Part shown: piece after piece, positions 13,085 to 24,336 of the stretch | Numbering within the stretch: position 1 is the stretch's first letter | How the letters are laid out: each line of letters opens with the position of its first letter | Origin: Owenia fusiformis | Lineage: Eukaryota; Annelida; Polychaeta; Sabellida; Oweniidae | NCBI GenBank assembly: GCA_903813345.2 | Contig: CAIIXF020000008.1 | Span: forward strand, 38,378,867 to 38,442,866 | Length of the DNA stretch: 64,000 nucleotides | Direction: 5' to 3' | Notes under the pieces: generated by a model | The model's database searches: none | What the model was told of the DNA's origin: nothing | What the model saw: the letters and a program-made list of their open reading frames with translations, nothing else | Position numbers and translations under genes: made by a program

Positions 13085-13616
13085 TAGAAGCGTTTAGATC
13101 ATCGATATTTAGTTTTTGATTAATTCAATAGGCTTAGTAAAAAATGTTTAAGCATGTGTTGGAGGATACAAAATGACTTTCAAATGATGTGAAATATATA
13201 CGTACAATCAAAGTTAGTTGTATTCGTATTTTTATGTTTATATTTCAATTACAGCAAAGTATGAGTCATTGCCAAACGAGGAAACAATATATTCACTTTC
13301 AGTTTCACATTTGATCATGTTATAACTTTGTGGGAATAGGGAGGCATGTAACCTTTACATTCCTATTACACATGCTATGCTTTCTTTTTACTTTTTATGA
13401 CCGACACATAAGCATACAACTTACTTTGGATGATGTTTCTCATTTCCTCATTGCCGTTGACTCTATTTACATTCGAATTTAAATCATCCGCCATATGAAT
13501 ATTTTGATTTTCGAGTTTTGTATTTTTTGAAATATCAATTATCGTAAATTGCCCGTGTGACATATCACATGATAAAGTTATAAAACAGATAAAATGTTAC
13601 AAAATTTTGTTTTTAG

Positions 13617-13721
13617 CCCACCATGAGTTACCAGAGGGCAGAGATCGATTTCTGCAAAGAGAACAGGCACAAAGACAAGCCAGGGAAAAGTCTAGTTCAG
13701 ATATTCTGAAAGGCATTGGAG
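13617..13721 (+). pseudogene. Orphan paralogue of exon 2 of the nucleotidyltransferase-TPR gene
   Basis: A 105-bp segment lies between an acceptor (TTGTTTTTAG) and a donor (GAG|GTGAGAA), open in the same phase 1-1 frame as the exon at 17890-17994. Its translation HHELPEGRDRFLQREQ.. parallels HRDISKSRDRYLQRAQ.. of the real exon, and both end in KGIG. Intact splice sites and frame suggest it was functional until recently, or still is, in a neighbouring gene copy. I found no matching first exon upstream and no nucleotidyltransferase exon before 17120, so it is best read as a leftover of a segmental duplication. Confidence 0.7.
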
Positions 13722-14106
13722 GTGAGAACCAACTTGACACAAAAAGTTTAAACCAGTCAGAATGAGCGAATCAAGACGAACGAAACCTTCGTCTATTGTA
13801 CATAAAAATGTCAATAACTAAATACACTACAAAAATATCTAAAAATCATTTAACGCATTTTTACATTTTTATTTGAAAAGCTATATTGAATATTCAAGAA
13901 AGATATCCAAAATACTCGAATCTATAAAGTGGTTACCAGCTTTTTATTCAAACAAGTCGAAACCCACACAACTCATATATACCATCTGATCAGTAACAAT
14001 ATATGAAGAAAGATTTATAACACAGAGGTTGTTGATAAACCAGTACCACAATGACACCATTAAAATTAAATTAAAATGTCATTAACTGACGCAGGTCACT
14101 TATGCC
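13617..14106 (+). repeat. Segmental duplication, copy 1 (partner 17890-18425)
   Basis: The similarity to 17890-18425 covers exon 2 and continues about 400 bp into the following intron. Shared stretches include GTTGATAAACCAGTACCACA against GTTGATAGACCAGATATCACA and the closing GCAGGTCACT. Divergence is well above that of the LTR copies, so this is an old duplication. Confidence 0.75.
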
Positions 14107-14237
14107 TGGGTCACATTTGCTCCGATCCATCGGCCGGCGTCCGGCCGATTGAGTGTTTTGTCCAATATTGTATTCAATTTTGAACAAAATATTCAATTGC
14201 CCGGGCGCCATACCGGAAAAGTTTAGAACCAATTTTC

Positions 14238-14636
14238 TGATATAAGCATTTGAGAATACATCAAAACACTTTCAATTGATGTAAATTAGACTGTTCTAGC
14301 ACTTTTTATCGCAAAGATATTGCAGATCTCCTGGTCCAGGGTCAAACAAATAAAAAATGCATATATTGTGCAGTTAAATTCACGAATGTTTTTCTTTTCT
14401 GTCAACAATTTGAAAAGTTTAGAAAAATTTTATCATAAAATATCAAAATATCCCCTTGCAAATCTAATAAAATATGTTTTAAGAATAAAAGTGGCCGAAA
14501 TCAATTTTTATTTTTGACCCCCTCCACCAGTAGACTACAGGTTAGTAGACTGGCAATATCTCAGCGACAAAGTGCTAGAACAATCTAGTTTGCATCAATT
14601 GAAAGTGTTTTGATGTATATCCAAACGATTATAACA
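14238..14636. repeat. Foldback (inverted-repeat) element
   Basis: Arms of about 90 bp (14238-14331 and 14535-14636) are reverse complements around ACATCAAAACACTTTCAATT and GTTCTAGCACTTT, separated by about 200 bp. No ORF or target duplication was recognised. Confidence 0.7.
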
Positions 14637-14723
14637 GGAAAACATTTTGCAATCATTTCCGGCAAATGATAAGCAAAGAAGTGCGAAATAATGTTTTCCA
14701 TTGAAAAGTGGGCGTCGCCCACA

Positions 14724-14832
14724 ATGTAATCCAATGGGACGGAAAGAATGGCCGACGGACCAGCTTTAACGTTATCCGATTTTGTTGAAAAAAAATCAGT
14801 GGAATACTGGCACCATTTGTAACCCCATGTTA
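14724..14832 (+). repeat. Interspersed repeat (partner 42178-42271)
   Basis: It shares ATGTAATCCAATG, GACGGACCAG, TTTTGTTGAAAAAA and AATCAGTGGA with 42178-42271 in the same order and orientation. The family is unknown. Confidence 0.6.
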
Positions 14833-17119
14833 AAGGGCCGTTATGATCTGAGAACATTCTTGAAAAATGAAACACCCTATAGAACTCTCCTTACTTTTTG
14901 TACCATTGAGATGCCTGTTAAATTGACAAAGTTCAAATTAGAATTTCTCAAATCGCAGCCCATTGAATTTTAAAGTATTTCAGAGAAATACAGCGAAAAA
15001 TCTCGTCTTCATGTCAAAAAAATTCAACAAAAATATCCCACGAAAATCAAAAGTTCTGCTCTCTTACATATTTGGAGTACCAAAAACGTCATCATATTTA
15101 TGCACATCGACCAATTCACCACTACCGAGCTCATCCATCCGCAGAAAATAATCCCAAATATTTTACCGATCACACGTTTCCCAGTTATTCTGGGCAAATT
15201 AGAGTATTCTATCCAAAGATAGTGCTGTAGTATACCAGTGGAGTTTCAAAACAGGTTTTAAATAGAACTACTTTCCTCATACCACGAAATAAAAAACCTA
15301 GTAAGGATAGTACACTCAGTATGCTTTGTACATCGCTGTAGCGTTTGGATGCAGAAGTACCCTTTCGGAATGCTTCGGACTGTTTCGGAATCGTGCGCTT
15401 CGGTTCACATTTTTACTTTCTAAATCGCCAGAATTGACAATTTGCCAAATTTGCAAGTACTGTAGTCTAAAGGCTGCGTTTAGTGGATTCGTTTATATGC
15501 GAGGAGGTCTTTAAACATTTGATTTCTATTCGCAGAACACTATAATCGTGTATTTCACATGGAAATAATTGTGCCGCTTGAAAGTTCGCCAGGTAATAGT
15601 ACCAGTCATCTATCAATCCTACCATTACATTCGTTATAAATTGATATTTCAATTTAAAAACAATGGGTCGAACAGTCATGACTTTTTATGAATTTTGTGC
15701 AAAAATGCTTTCAAAAATTGGGACGTGATATTTCGTTCTTCTAGTTCCAAGGCTGCTACAAATTTTCCGACGACGTCTCTGGTCAACTGTATTTTTAAGA
15801 TGTAATATTAAATTTTAGATAAAATGTGCATTCACAAAAGATGTAAAGTTGTTGTTATTCTTTCAATTTTAGAATACGATAATCCTAAGTTATCTTTACG
15901 CATAGGCCCAAGCTTTACGTAAATTGGGTTTCAACAAAAAGAGTAGAAGAACTGATAAAATGTTTCATAATAATACACTTTTCAGAATATAATGGTCAAC
16001 CAACGGACGTGGGGAAAGCTAATATTAATGATATCCATTGGTTTAAGTTTATATTGGCCATTTTTGGGGTGAATGAATCTTACATTTCAGGAAAACAGAT
16101 GGATCAAAGTTTGATTTAACGTTTGCATTACACATTGATTTTTTAAAATCATTCCATCCTTCGATCAAAAAAGCAAACATTTGAAGCACGGGTCTAAAAT
16201 TGTTAAGCTATTAGCACATTCTATCAACACATCCAGCTTGTGAGGAAGTGACGTGAAATGTATAAAACCTTAACGTTGGAAGGGGACCCTAGCCTAGGGT
16301 TGCGACCAACTAGATGCAATTTAGTTAATTATTTTTAGTAATAGTTAAAGGCAGAATCAGATCTATAGGGGGTGACAAAATTACAAGCAACATGTATAAT
16401 TGACCTACGAATCTATTCCTTACAATATCAAATACAATATCTCCCAAAAGATTCAAAATATGTTATAAATTGGTGAAGTTATTAATGATTCAAAGTGCAA
16501 AAATGGGGTGAAAAATGTTTAAATTCTCCCAAATAATAAGAATGGTAACCATTCTTATAGAAAAAATACATTATTGTTTTCCTGGAATAAAGTATGCACT
16601 TCTTTGATTTTTAGAAAATAGACATGACAAGGAATGACATGAGCCAAAAATATTCTAAAATTGAAACAATTTTTTGTTTAGCCTGTTCGCTATATCTGAT
16701 TCTCTCTTTAAGTTTATTTCATAAGAACAGTGGAACGTACAAAACATGTACACTCGACACCCTTAGTAATTGGGTGTACCAGTGCTATAAATATCAAAAT
16801 GTGTTGCAGAGCAACCAAAATATACATAATCTATAACATATTATCCCGCATGTCTAGATGTAATACAGAAACCTTCGAAGTCTGGTAGAAATAATGGCAT
16901 GATTGTTTGATTTTGATTTTAAATCATTCAGATTCTATGTGAAATTTTAAAAGTTTAATCCCACTTCTAAAGGCACAGTTTTCATGCACTTTTTATGCCA
17001 TTTAGGATAGTCATCAGTTGAAGTCGACTTTGCACCTCTTATATCATGATAAATAACATTTCTTAAGATTAAAACAAATATACTACAAACTTAGACATAC
17101 GACTCCGTTACTTTTCAAA
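14833..17119. other. Intergenic stretch upstream of the nucleotidyltransferase-TPR gene
   Basis: No exon or repeat could be supported. The promoter of the downstream gene should lie at its right end. No convincing TATA box or initiator was recognised. Confidence 0.4.
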
Positions 17120-17279
17120 ATGGGTTCCCTGTGGGCTAAACGAACCCAACGGCGAGATGAATCTGGGGATGATACAAATGAGAATGAACAGCACGAGGAA
17201 ATATTAACATCAGTGGGAGAGTTGAATCTAAGCGAGGATGTGACACCTGGAATTTCAGTCGACAAACCAGATGATTTGG
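17120..17279 (+). CDS. Exon 1 of the nucleotidyltransferase-TPR gene
   Basis: 53 codons plus one base, from ATG to TTTGG|GTAAAA. It encodes a hydrophilic, acidic, probably disordered N-terminus after a basic start (MGSLWAKRTQRR). A MITE begins 11 bp into the following intron (17291). Confidence 0.75.
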
Positions 17280-20200
17280 GTAAAACACTAGATGCGCGTA
17301 GAAATAATCTTGATTTTCATTTCATGAAATATTCAACATTTAGTTAAAGGGATATCATATATCGTAAAATTGCAGAAATGTGGTTTAAAAAAGTATTTAC
17401 CACCTTTGAAAATCTTATCTTTCTTGAAAATGTGAATTCTAGGTCGGGGAGATTCCCCATTTACAAAATCACATAAAATGAAATATATTTTCTTGTGTTG
17501 GGCAGATAACATTTTCTTTTACTGGACACATTTTCATTTTTATAATTATCAAACACATGAGGATTATATGAAAATGTATCCACTTAAACTGAAGTTTAAG
17601 GGAACGTTCTTATATTCCTGCCATGTTAATTAACCCGAATCAGCCACCTGATGGTGAAATTGGTAACTACCTACTCGCATCCTAGTAATTAAAATCCAGC
17701 GTTTCATTCAACATACATGAACTTTACAGACAAAAATTAAGATGCCAAATATTACAGTTCATGGCCATTAAACATCCTGTACTTGTCCTTTAAATTATAT
17801 GATTTATATTCCTTGGAGTCATGCATGCATCTCACTGCAGTATATCAAAATTATATAACGGGTCAAACTATTGCGTCTTTCTGCTTTAGTCCACCGTGAT
17901 ATATCCAAAAGCAGAGATCGATATTTGCAAAGAGCACAAGTACGAAGAAATGCCAAGGAAAAGTCCAGACCAGATATTCCGAAAGGCATTGGAGGTGAGA
18001 AGCAACCATATAATTAACCTTGCCACGAAAAATTGACAAACGAATTATATCTTCCTTAATCTGTTAGTCCACGAACCTTTCTCCATTGTAAATGAATATG
18101 TGGATAAAGAAATACACTGCAGTGGCATCTAAAATTAACTAAATAAATTCACATATTTTGGAAGCATATTTTTGAATATTATGTAAGAAATATATCTATA
18201 TTCTACAGTAAGTACTTGGCAGTAAGTAAAGTGGCAATTAGCTTTGAATTCAAACACAAAACCAAAACTCAAAGAAATCATACCTCCTGAGCAGTAAAAA
18301 ATATGAAGATATATCACTGGGGTTGTTCCAACTTAGTTGTTGATAGACCAGATATCACAGTGGTACTATCAAAATTAAGATCTATAAAAATGTCATTACA
18401 ACTGTAGCAGGTCACTAGGCGAGTCATCTTACTTGCAAAGCAATGACATACATTTTGTAATGATAACGTGACCTTTATCACAGTTCAAGTGACTTAAGTA
18501 GATCTCCCCACCTTGATTTATAGCAAAAAGGCTGCCTTTTGCACTTTGGTCACATTGTGTCTATTTAAAGAGATCTATACCTTAAAGCTTGTCAGTTAAA
18601 AAACATAGACTTGACATCGAGAAGGATTGGCTCCCGGAATCGAAACTCGATATTTTCCAACAATTGACACGTCAAAATGTCGTTATTTTCTGAAATTAAA
18701 ACCGACTATAAATTCAAAGGTCCAAAGATTCGAACCAATATCTCGATCAATTCTTGTGAGTTTTGGAATTTTTCATAAGGAAATAAGACCGAAATTGACG
18801 ATTCAAATGTTGAAGTGAGCAAAATGGCGGCCGCTTGAATTCAAATTTTGTATCAAGACATGCCCATATATGGGACAGAATATCGATATTGCACTCTGGG
18901 AGCCAATCCTCCTTGACGTAACATATTTTACCATACCGTGCACCAATTCATTTAGCAATCTATAAGTAAAGTTTCTCATGGAGTAAATCTTGCAGGTTTG
19001 TGAATTTTCCACCAGAAATAGTATAACCCCCCTCCACTCATTTTGTCCGTTTTGCGGTTTTGCGGGCGTGTTTCTTTAGATCAAGACAAATCCAAAGAAG
19101 TGTAATTTATTTTAGATATGAACATTTAGCACAAACGTGTTTACAATGGGTGCATTCTCCGTATTCTAATTTTAATGAAAGTGTCCTTGATCGTATCGTC
19201 TTGTCTTGATTTAAAAATAATTGATTTTCATTGTTTTCTGAAATCCAAAGCCATTTATTCTCCTGGTTCTCTAGCTTGGAGTAGGGGGCTCATGAATGTC
19301 CGACGTTTTTTCCATTTACTTGGCTGCATCGGTCACAACAGAGATATACTTTGTATGTGTCATAGTTCAGCGTCGATTATTTTCAAAAATGAGGACGTTC
19401 CCCTTTTCGATTCTAAGTCTGGACATTGTGCATCTTTTTTTTTATCTCACCGTAGATTGTATAGTAGGGATATATATTACCCGTTCGTCCGTCTACTCGT
19501 TTGTTTGGACCATAATTTGGTTGAACAGTGCAGATGTTAATTCCATAATTCACAACATGTTATTTTTGGAATTATTAGAAATATAAATAACTTCTTAAGG
19601 GATTAGTTTAACCATTTGATTCGAGTTTTATTCGATTTGTGTAAAATGTTGTTTCAAAAGAATATTTCTTATTCTAGAGACATCAGACTACATGTACAGC
19701 CTGGGACAAAATATAGCGAAATTAGGGAAAGTGAAGAAAAAGAACAACGAACAGCTGGAAAACCAGGCGAGAGACATGTGCAAGTTGGCTGAAGAATACC
19801 TCAAACTCACGGAGGAATCCCCAGAAGCCTGGTACTTTGTAAAGGCATGCTGCCTATTTAATACTGCCTCGAGGAGATACGAGGAGATCCAACAAAACAA
19901 GGGCTCTGACAATATTTCAGGCACATGTAGTCATGAAATGTACATTAAAGAAAGACTTCAGTACATTGAGACTGAATTCTTGAAAAGAGTGCCGGACACA
20001 CCCAAGGTTTACAATAAGAGTACATCAGAGAGTACTGCTAAGTTTAGGTCACTTATAAATGAAGTGCGCAAATATGAAACAGACACGATCAACCATATTC
20101 AAAACAATGTGATGAAAATAGATCTGTCTACAACAGCAGATATGAGTGAAGATGCTGAAATCCAAACAATTGAACAGAGTAATATATTTTACAACGAGGT

Positions 20201-22499
20201 CACTGATAAGATCAAAGTCTTTCATTGGTCAGTTATCGAAGATTGTATGAAGGTTTTAGGTGTCCCTCAATGTCGTTATGCAATCTTAGGTCATGGGTCT
20301 CTGGCCCGGAAAGAAGCAACAGCTTGGTCAGATTTAGAGTTCTCTGTACTGTATGATCCCAACGGTAAATCTGAAGAACAAATCGAAGGTATTAAAGCAT
20401 ATTTTAGAGTACTTGCCCACTATATTCATATCAAAATCATCAATCTAGGTGAAACACTCCCATATTGCCTCAGTATTCCAGTTCTGAATGACCATAATAA
20501 GCTTTTGGGGGAAATAGATAACAATTTCTTTGATGACATTACCCCCCAGGGCATTTCCTTTGATGGCGCATCTCCATGGGCAAGTAAGACCCCACTGGGT
20601 CGCAAAGCAACTGCGAAGAAACCAATACCAGTTGAATTAATAATGACTCCCTCAGAGATGGCTAAATGCCAAGAAGAGGAAAAGTCAAAGACTGAGGGGT
20701 ATCATCTAAGTGATGTCCTTCAATCTAAGACCCTTATACATGGAGATGTAGGACTAGTATGTGAGTACACGTCATTGGTAAATGAAATACTAAAGTCACA
20801 ACTAAAGGAATCTACTTTAGCTTATAAACGAGGAGTAGAAACCCTCAAGGAAGATCTCGATAATTTCTCTAAACAACCCTTTACTCCAGCATCTCTCACA
20901 TCCCAAATACACACTAAAAAGGACATCTACAGGTTTGCCACCATATCTGTCAATTCATTGAAATTGATATACGGGTGCGAATCAGATGCACCTCTTGATG
21001 TTCTAAGTGAACTCGAAATTAGGAAAATAATTGAACAAAATGCTTGCAGAGATCTCAAACTCATGGTCTGCATTGCTATAAACCTCCGCCACCTGGTCTA
21101 CAGCAGATACAACAGACAGTTGGATGATATATGCTTTACCAGAAGACTAGATGACAAAGACCAATCAAAGTCATTGTCAGTACGTGACTATTGCGCAATA
21201 TTTCGCTTTTATTACACCTTTAAACCGTGGTCAGAGTTCCTTCAGGTTGTGTGCAAATTGGGAAATAAAGTTTGGAACTGGAAGAAAAGATTTTTTGAAA
21301 ATACCGACACTATTAAGGGGGAGATATTTCAAAACATGAATATTTTTGAAAGTGCAATCAAAGTTTTTCAGAATGAACATGATACATTCCAATATAAAGG
21401 TTCTTCGAAACAGCTGAGTGATACAAAGTATGCATTAGGAGATTTATATTACAGAATAGGAAAATATAATATTGCTAGAAAGTACATTGAAGATAGTCTC
21501 AATATTAGAAAATTAGTCAATGGGGATTATCCAAATCGAAATGTAGCTTCTTCTTTACACCAGCTCGGTGTAGTCTACCAGGCTATGGGTGATAACACTA
21601 AAGCTCTTGAGTATTTCACTGAGAGTCGAGAGATGAAGAAACAGGTACACGGCGATGCTCCACATCCAAGTGTAGCTGCTTCTTTACACCAGCTCGGTGT
21701 AGTCTACCAGGATATGGGTGATAACACTAAAGCTCTTGAGTATTTCACTGAGAGTCTAGAGATGGATAAGCAGGTACACGGTGATGCTCCACATCCAAGT
21801 GTAGCTGCTTCTTTACACCAGCTCGGTGTAGTCTACCGGGCTATGGGTGATAACACTAAAGCTCTCGAGTATTTCACTGAGAGTCTAGAGATGAAGAAAC
21901 AGGTACACGGCGATGCTCCACATCCAAGTGTAGCTGCTTCTTTACACCAGCTCGGTGTAGTCTACCAGGATATGGGTGATAACACTAAAGCTCTTGAGTA
22001 TTTCACTGAGAGTCTAGAGATGAAGAAACAGGTACACGGCGATGCTCCACATCCAAATGTAGCTGCTTCTTTACACCAGCTCGGTGTAGTCTACCAGGAT
22101 ATGGGTGATAACACTAAAGCTCTTGAGTATTTCACTGAGAGTCAAGAGATGAAGAAACAGGTACACGGCGATGCTCCACATCCAAGTGTAGCTGCTTCTT
22201 TACACCAGCTCGGTGTAGTCTACCAGGATATGGGTGATAACACTAAAGCTCTTGAGTATTTCACTGAGAGTCAAGAGATGAAGAAACAGGTACACGGCGA
22301 TGCTCCACATCCAAGTGTAGCTGCTTCTTTACACCAGCTCGGTGTAGTCTACTATTACCAATATGATTACAAGAGATCGTTAGAACATTTCAATAAGTCA
22401 CATAGGATGAAGATGAGAGTGTTGAATGATGAAACTCATCCCAGTATTGTAAACACTGCAGGCTGGATCGAAGATTGTAAACAGAAAGTAACAAAATAG
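17120..22499 (+). CDS. Nucleotidyltransferase (GlnD/DUF294-like)-TPR repeat protein, three-exon gene
   Basis: Spliced CDS joining 17120-17279, 17890-17994 and 19678-22499, 3087 nt, about 1,028 residues plus stop. All junctions have GT-AG ends and phase 1, so the frame closes. The protein starts MGSLWAKRTQRR, where Gly2 followed by basic residues could be myristoylated for membrane binding. Around residues 293-311 is GHGSLARKEATAWSDLEFS, the G-S-x-A-R-x-E...D-x-E pattern of DUF294/GlnD-type nucleotidyltransferases, whose acidic pair binds metal for NMP transfer. The C-terminal third (from about 664) is kinesin-light-chain-like TPRs, a protein-binding scaffold. No membrane segment or signal peptide is seen, so the protein is probably cytosolic or peripheral. 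Substrate and partners are unknown. The start is supported by AAAATGG (A at -3, G at +4) and by the absence of an acceptor just upstream. The assignment to the superfamily is firmer than any claim of catalytic activity. Confidence 0.85.
17291..17681. mobile_element. MITE with GATGCGNGTAG ends (partner 31133-31553, inverted)
   Basis: Left end GATGCGCGTAG and right end CTACTCGCATC form a terminal inverted repeat. The whole 391-bp body aligns with the reverse complement of 31133-31553, for instance ACATTTTCTTTTACTGGACA and TGGTAACTACCTACTC. CTA on both sides may be a 3-bp target duplication. It fills most of intron 1. Confidence 0.8.
17890..17994 (+). CDS. Exon 2 of the nucleotidyltransferase-TPR gene
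   Basis: A 105-bp symmetric phase 1-1 exon between TGCTTTAG and G|GTGAGA. It encodes a strongly basic, Arg/Lys/Gln-rich 35-residue segment (RDRYLQRAQVRRNAKEK) likely to be helical. A homologous exon lies at 13617-13721. Being symmetric, it can be skipped or duplicated without a frame change. Confidence 0.8.
17890..18425 (+). repeat. Segmental duplication, copy 2 (partner 13617-14106)
   Basis: Exon 2 plus the first 430 bp or so of intron 2 align with the upstream copy. This is the copy that belongs to the complete gene. Confidence 0.75.
18623..18910. mobile_element. MITE with AGGATTGGCTCCC ends, copy 1
   Basis: A perfect 13-bp inverted repeat, AGGATTGGCTCCC and GGGAGCCAATCCT, bounds 288 bp. 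The body matches 32732-33021 in the same orientation (GTCGTTATTTTCTGAAATTA, CATATATGGGACAGAATATC). It lies in intron 2. No clear target duplication was read. Confidence 0.85.
19678..22499 (+). CDS. Exon 3: nucleotidyltransferase core and TPR array
   Basis: A single 2822-bp exon from the acceptor TATTCTAG to the stop TAG. With the one base carried over from exon 2 the frame reads E-T-S-D-Y before the internal Met at 19692, so that Met is residue 94 and not the start. In order it encodes a helical region, the nucleotidyltransferase motif G-S-x-A-R-x-E...S-D-x-E, a conserved-looking loop with SFDGASPWASKTPLGR, a helical bridge with the DYCAIFRFYYTFKPW stretch, a divergent first TPR, six near-identical 43-residue TPRs, and a divergent last TPR with a Cys-Lys-rich end. 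Confidence 0.9.
21543..22316 (+). repeat. Six 129-bp coding repeats (TPR units)
   Basis: GTAGCTKCTTCTTTACACCA recurs at 21543, 21672, 21801, 21930, 22059, 22188 and 22317, spaced exactly 129 bp (43 codons). Each unit encodes LHQLGVVYQxMGDNTKALEY and ends in HGDAPHPSVA. Units differ at only a few positions (QD/QA/RA, SR/SL/SQ, K/D), so they were amplified or homogenised recently. The seventh start at 22317 leads into a divergent capping repeat. Confidence 0.97.
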
Positions 22500-22560
22500 G
22501 CTTCTTAAACATTTAAAACAGGATCTTATTATTTTAGATATAATTTAAATGAAATACATG

Positions 22561-22566
22561 AATAAA
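22561..22566 (+). terminator. Polyadenylation signal AATAAA
   Basis: AATAAA begins 62 bp after the stop of the nucleotidyltransferase-TPR gene, a plausible position for its cleavage signal. A second AATAAA follows near 22811. Confidence 0.6.
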
Positions 22567-22829
22567 ATGCGTTTCACTGCATGGAATATATCAATATTGA
22601 TATCAAATATTTTCAACGCAATACGTGATGTTGGCCACTTGCTCTTGGTGGATCCAGGGAGAGTTGCCTTGGGTAGCTAGGTCCAGAAAAGAAATTCGAC
22701 CGGCCCCCAAAAAAACTTCAAATAACTCCAAATATTTTGAAGAGCCTCAATTAGTAGGCCTTTTTGAGCATAAAATGGGCCTCAGATTCGATTCAGTTAG
22801 TTTAGGGAACAATAAAGTATTGATATTTG

Positions 22830-24258
22830 ATTGAGACCAATTTTGAGAAAGATATGTACACACAAATGTGTAATGAAATGTGATTTGTGTGTAAATGTGT
22901 AATGATTAAATCAGTTTGTATGCGGCGTACACAAATATAGAAGTATTCATTGATTTTCAACTGCATTGAATTTTGTATTCATATGTCAACCATCTCGTCA
23001 TGTCATGTTGAATGAAAAACGATTTTGTTTCCCAAGTTAATTAGTACTATGTATTTCTAATTTATTTATAATCAGCAGATAACGTAGGAATAAATTATAA
23101 AATATATGTATCAGCCAGAAAGCAAGCGTTTCACTCGTGTACATGTTCTAACTATGTTGTGGGTTAATGTGAGGGTCGTATCAGTTGTTTTTATGGTGAT
23201 TGGGAGAGACATTATTCTGGACAGATTCAGTTTATTGATCCTGACAGAAATTGTCCTCTGAATAAGGGTTAAGACATCATCATCCTCTTCTCTTGTATAA
23301 TGATGTCTGGACCCAGTTTTTTAAATAAAAATAAAGCACATTGAAAAGTGTTGTATTATATGTGTGAATTTATTCATAAAAATTATCGTTCAACAAATCA
23401 AACAAAATTAACAATAAATTATCGTGTTATGTGCATTTGGAGAAAATAACAATGACGATAAGTATATATGTTTTATAATGATATTTACAATCCTGAGAAA
23501 AATATTTACAATTTATATCATAACAGCATTGTATACAATTAAATTTGGCTAAACAATTCTCACATTGCTGATCATAAAACAATTCTCATGTTTTAGATCA
23601 TGCACATTCCTCAAAATACCCATAATGAAAACCTCATATTTTAGATCATAGGCATTATCAATTATCAAATCCATAGAAGGTGAGTCACAGCTTTGACAAT
23701 ATTGTTGTAATATTAATTGTGACGTTTTTAGGAAAAAAGAATGTGCCCCGGGTACCATGCACCATGCAAGTTAGGACATGCATAACTTTTTTGTTACAAG
23801 TCATTGTCTTTTCAAATTATATGTACATTGATCAGAAAATTCCAAAAGATAACACTGATGAAATTTCAGCCTTTATTGATAAAAAACTCTTGGTCTTGTA
23901 ACAATTAGTTCAGGACTTATGGGACAACCCTTGTATTTGGCTTCTTGGGCCTTTTAAGCCAAATTATCAAAAGTGGGCTTGTTGGCTTGCTTTATGATGT
24001 CATTTCTATAGGCAAAAATGTTTGTTAGAAATTTTGAAAACTAGCAATACATTATTGCAGCATTTAAATCATATATCTATTTCCGAATCGTTAAGAATGA
24101 CATCATAACAAAAGATGGCATGAAGTGCGGAAGTACTATGTATGAGAAAAGTCCGAAGTTTTAAACTCCAAAAATCATCACAACGGCGTAGCAAGGCTCT
24201 AAAATAGACTTTATAAATTTAAATTGGCGAAGGTTTGAGTAAGATGAAATTATATTAC
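22830..24258. other. Intergenic stretch between the two convergent genes
   Basis: It should contain the 3' end of the minus-strand CUB gene, but no exon with a matching phase could be supported. No repeats of note. Confidence 0.4.
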
Positions 24259-24336
24259 CATTATCATTGTCACGAGAAAAATCAAATATTTTCCTGTAAT
24301 ATATAGACGCAGTTGCCTCGCATACGTCATGCCTGA
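24259..24336 (-). CDS. Candidate cytoplasmic exon of the CUB-LDLa gene
   Basis: 78 bp between GGGCGTAG and AATG|GTAATA on the minus strand, open in phase 1-1 as needed after the transmembrane exon. It encodes RHDVCEATASIYYRKIFDFS and an Asp/Asn-rich end, a plausible cytoplasmic tail with tyrosines. The acceptor is not strong, and no homology supports it. Confidence 0.4.

Noticed and set aside
13425-13494. Minus-strand candidate first exon MADDLNSNVNRVNGNEEMR.. ending AAA|GTAAGTTG
   Set aside because: An ATG, 23 codons and a perfect donor are present, but no downstream exon and no homology were found. The next sequence on that strand is the tandem duplication and LTR array.
19175-19586. Overlapping plus-strand frames of 121 and 96 codons
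   Set aside because: They lie in intron 2 of the nucleotidyltransferase-TPR gene, overlap in different frames and show no domain. The spliced frame skips them.
23549-23758. Minus-strand frame that could be the last exon of the CUB-LDLa gene
   Set aside because: The only nearby acceptor gives the wrong phase for the open frame. In the correct phase it stops after a few codons.
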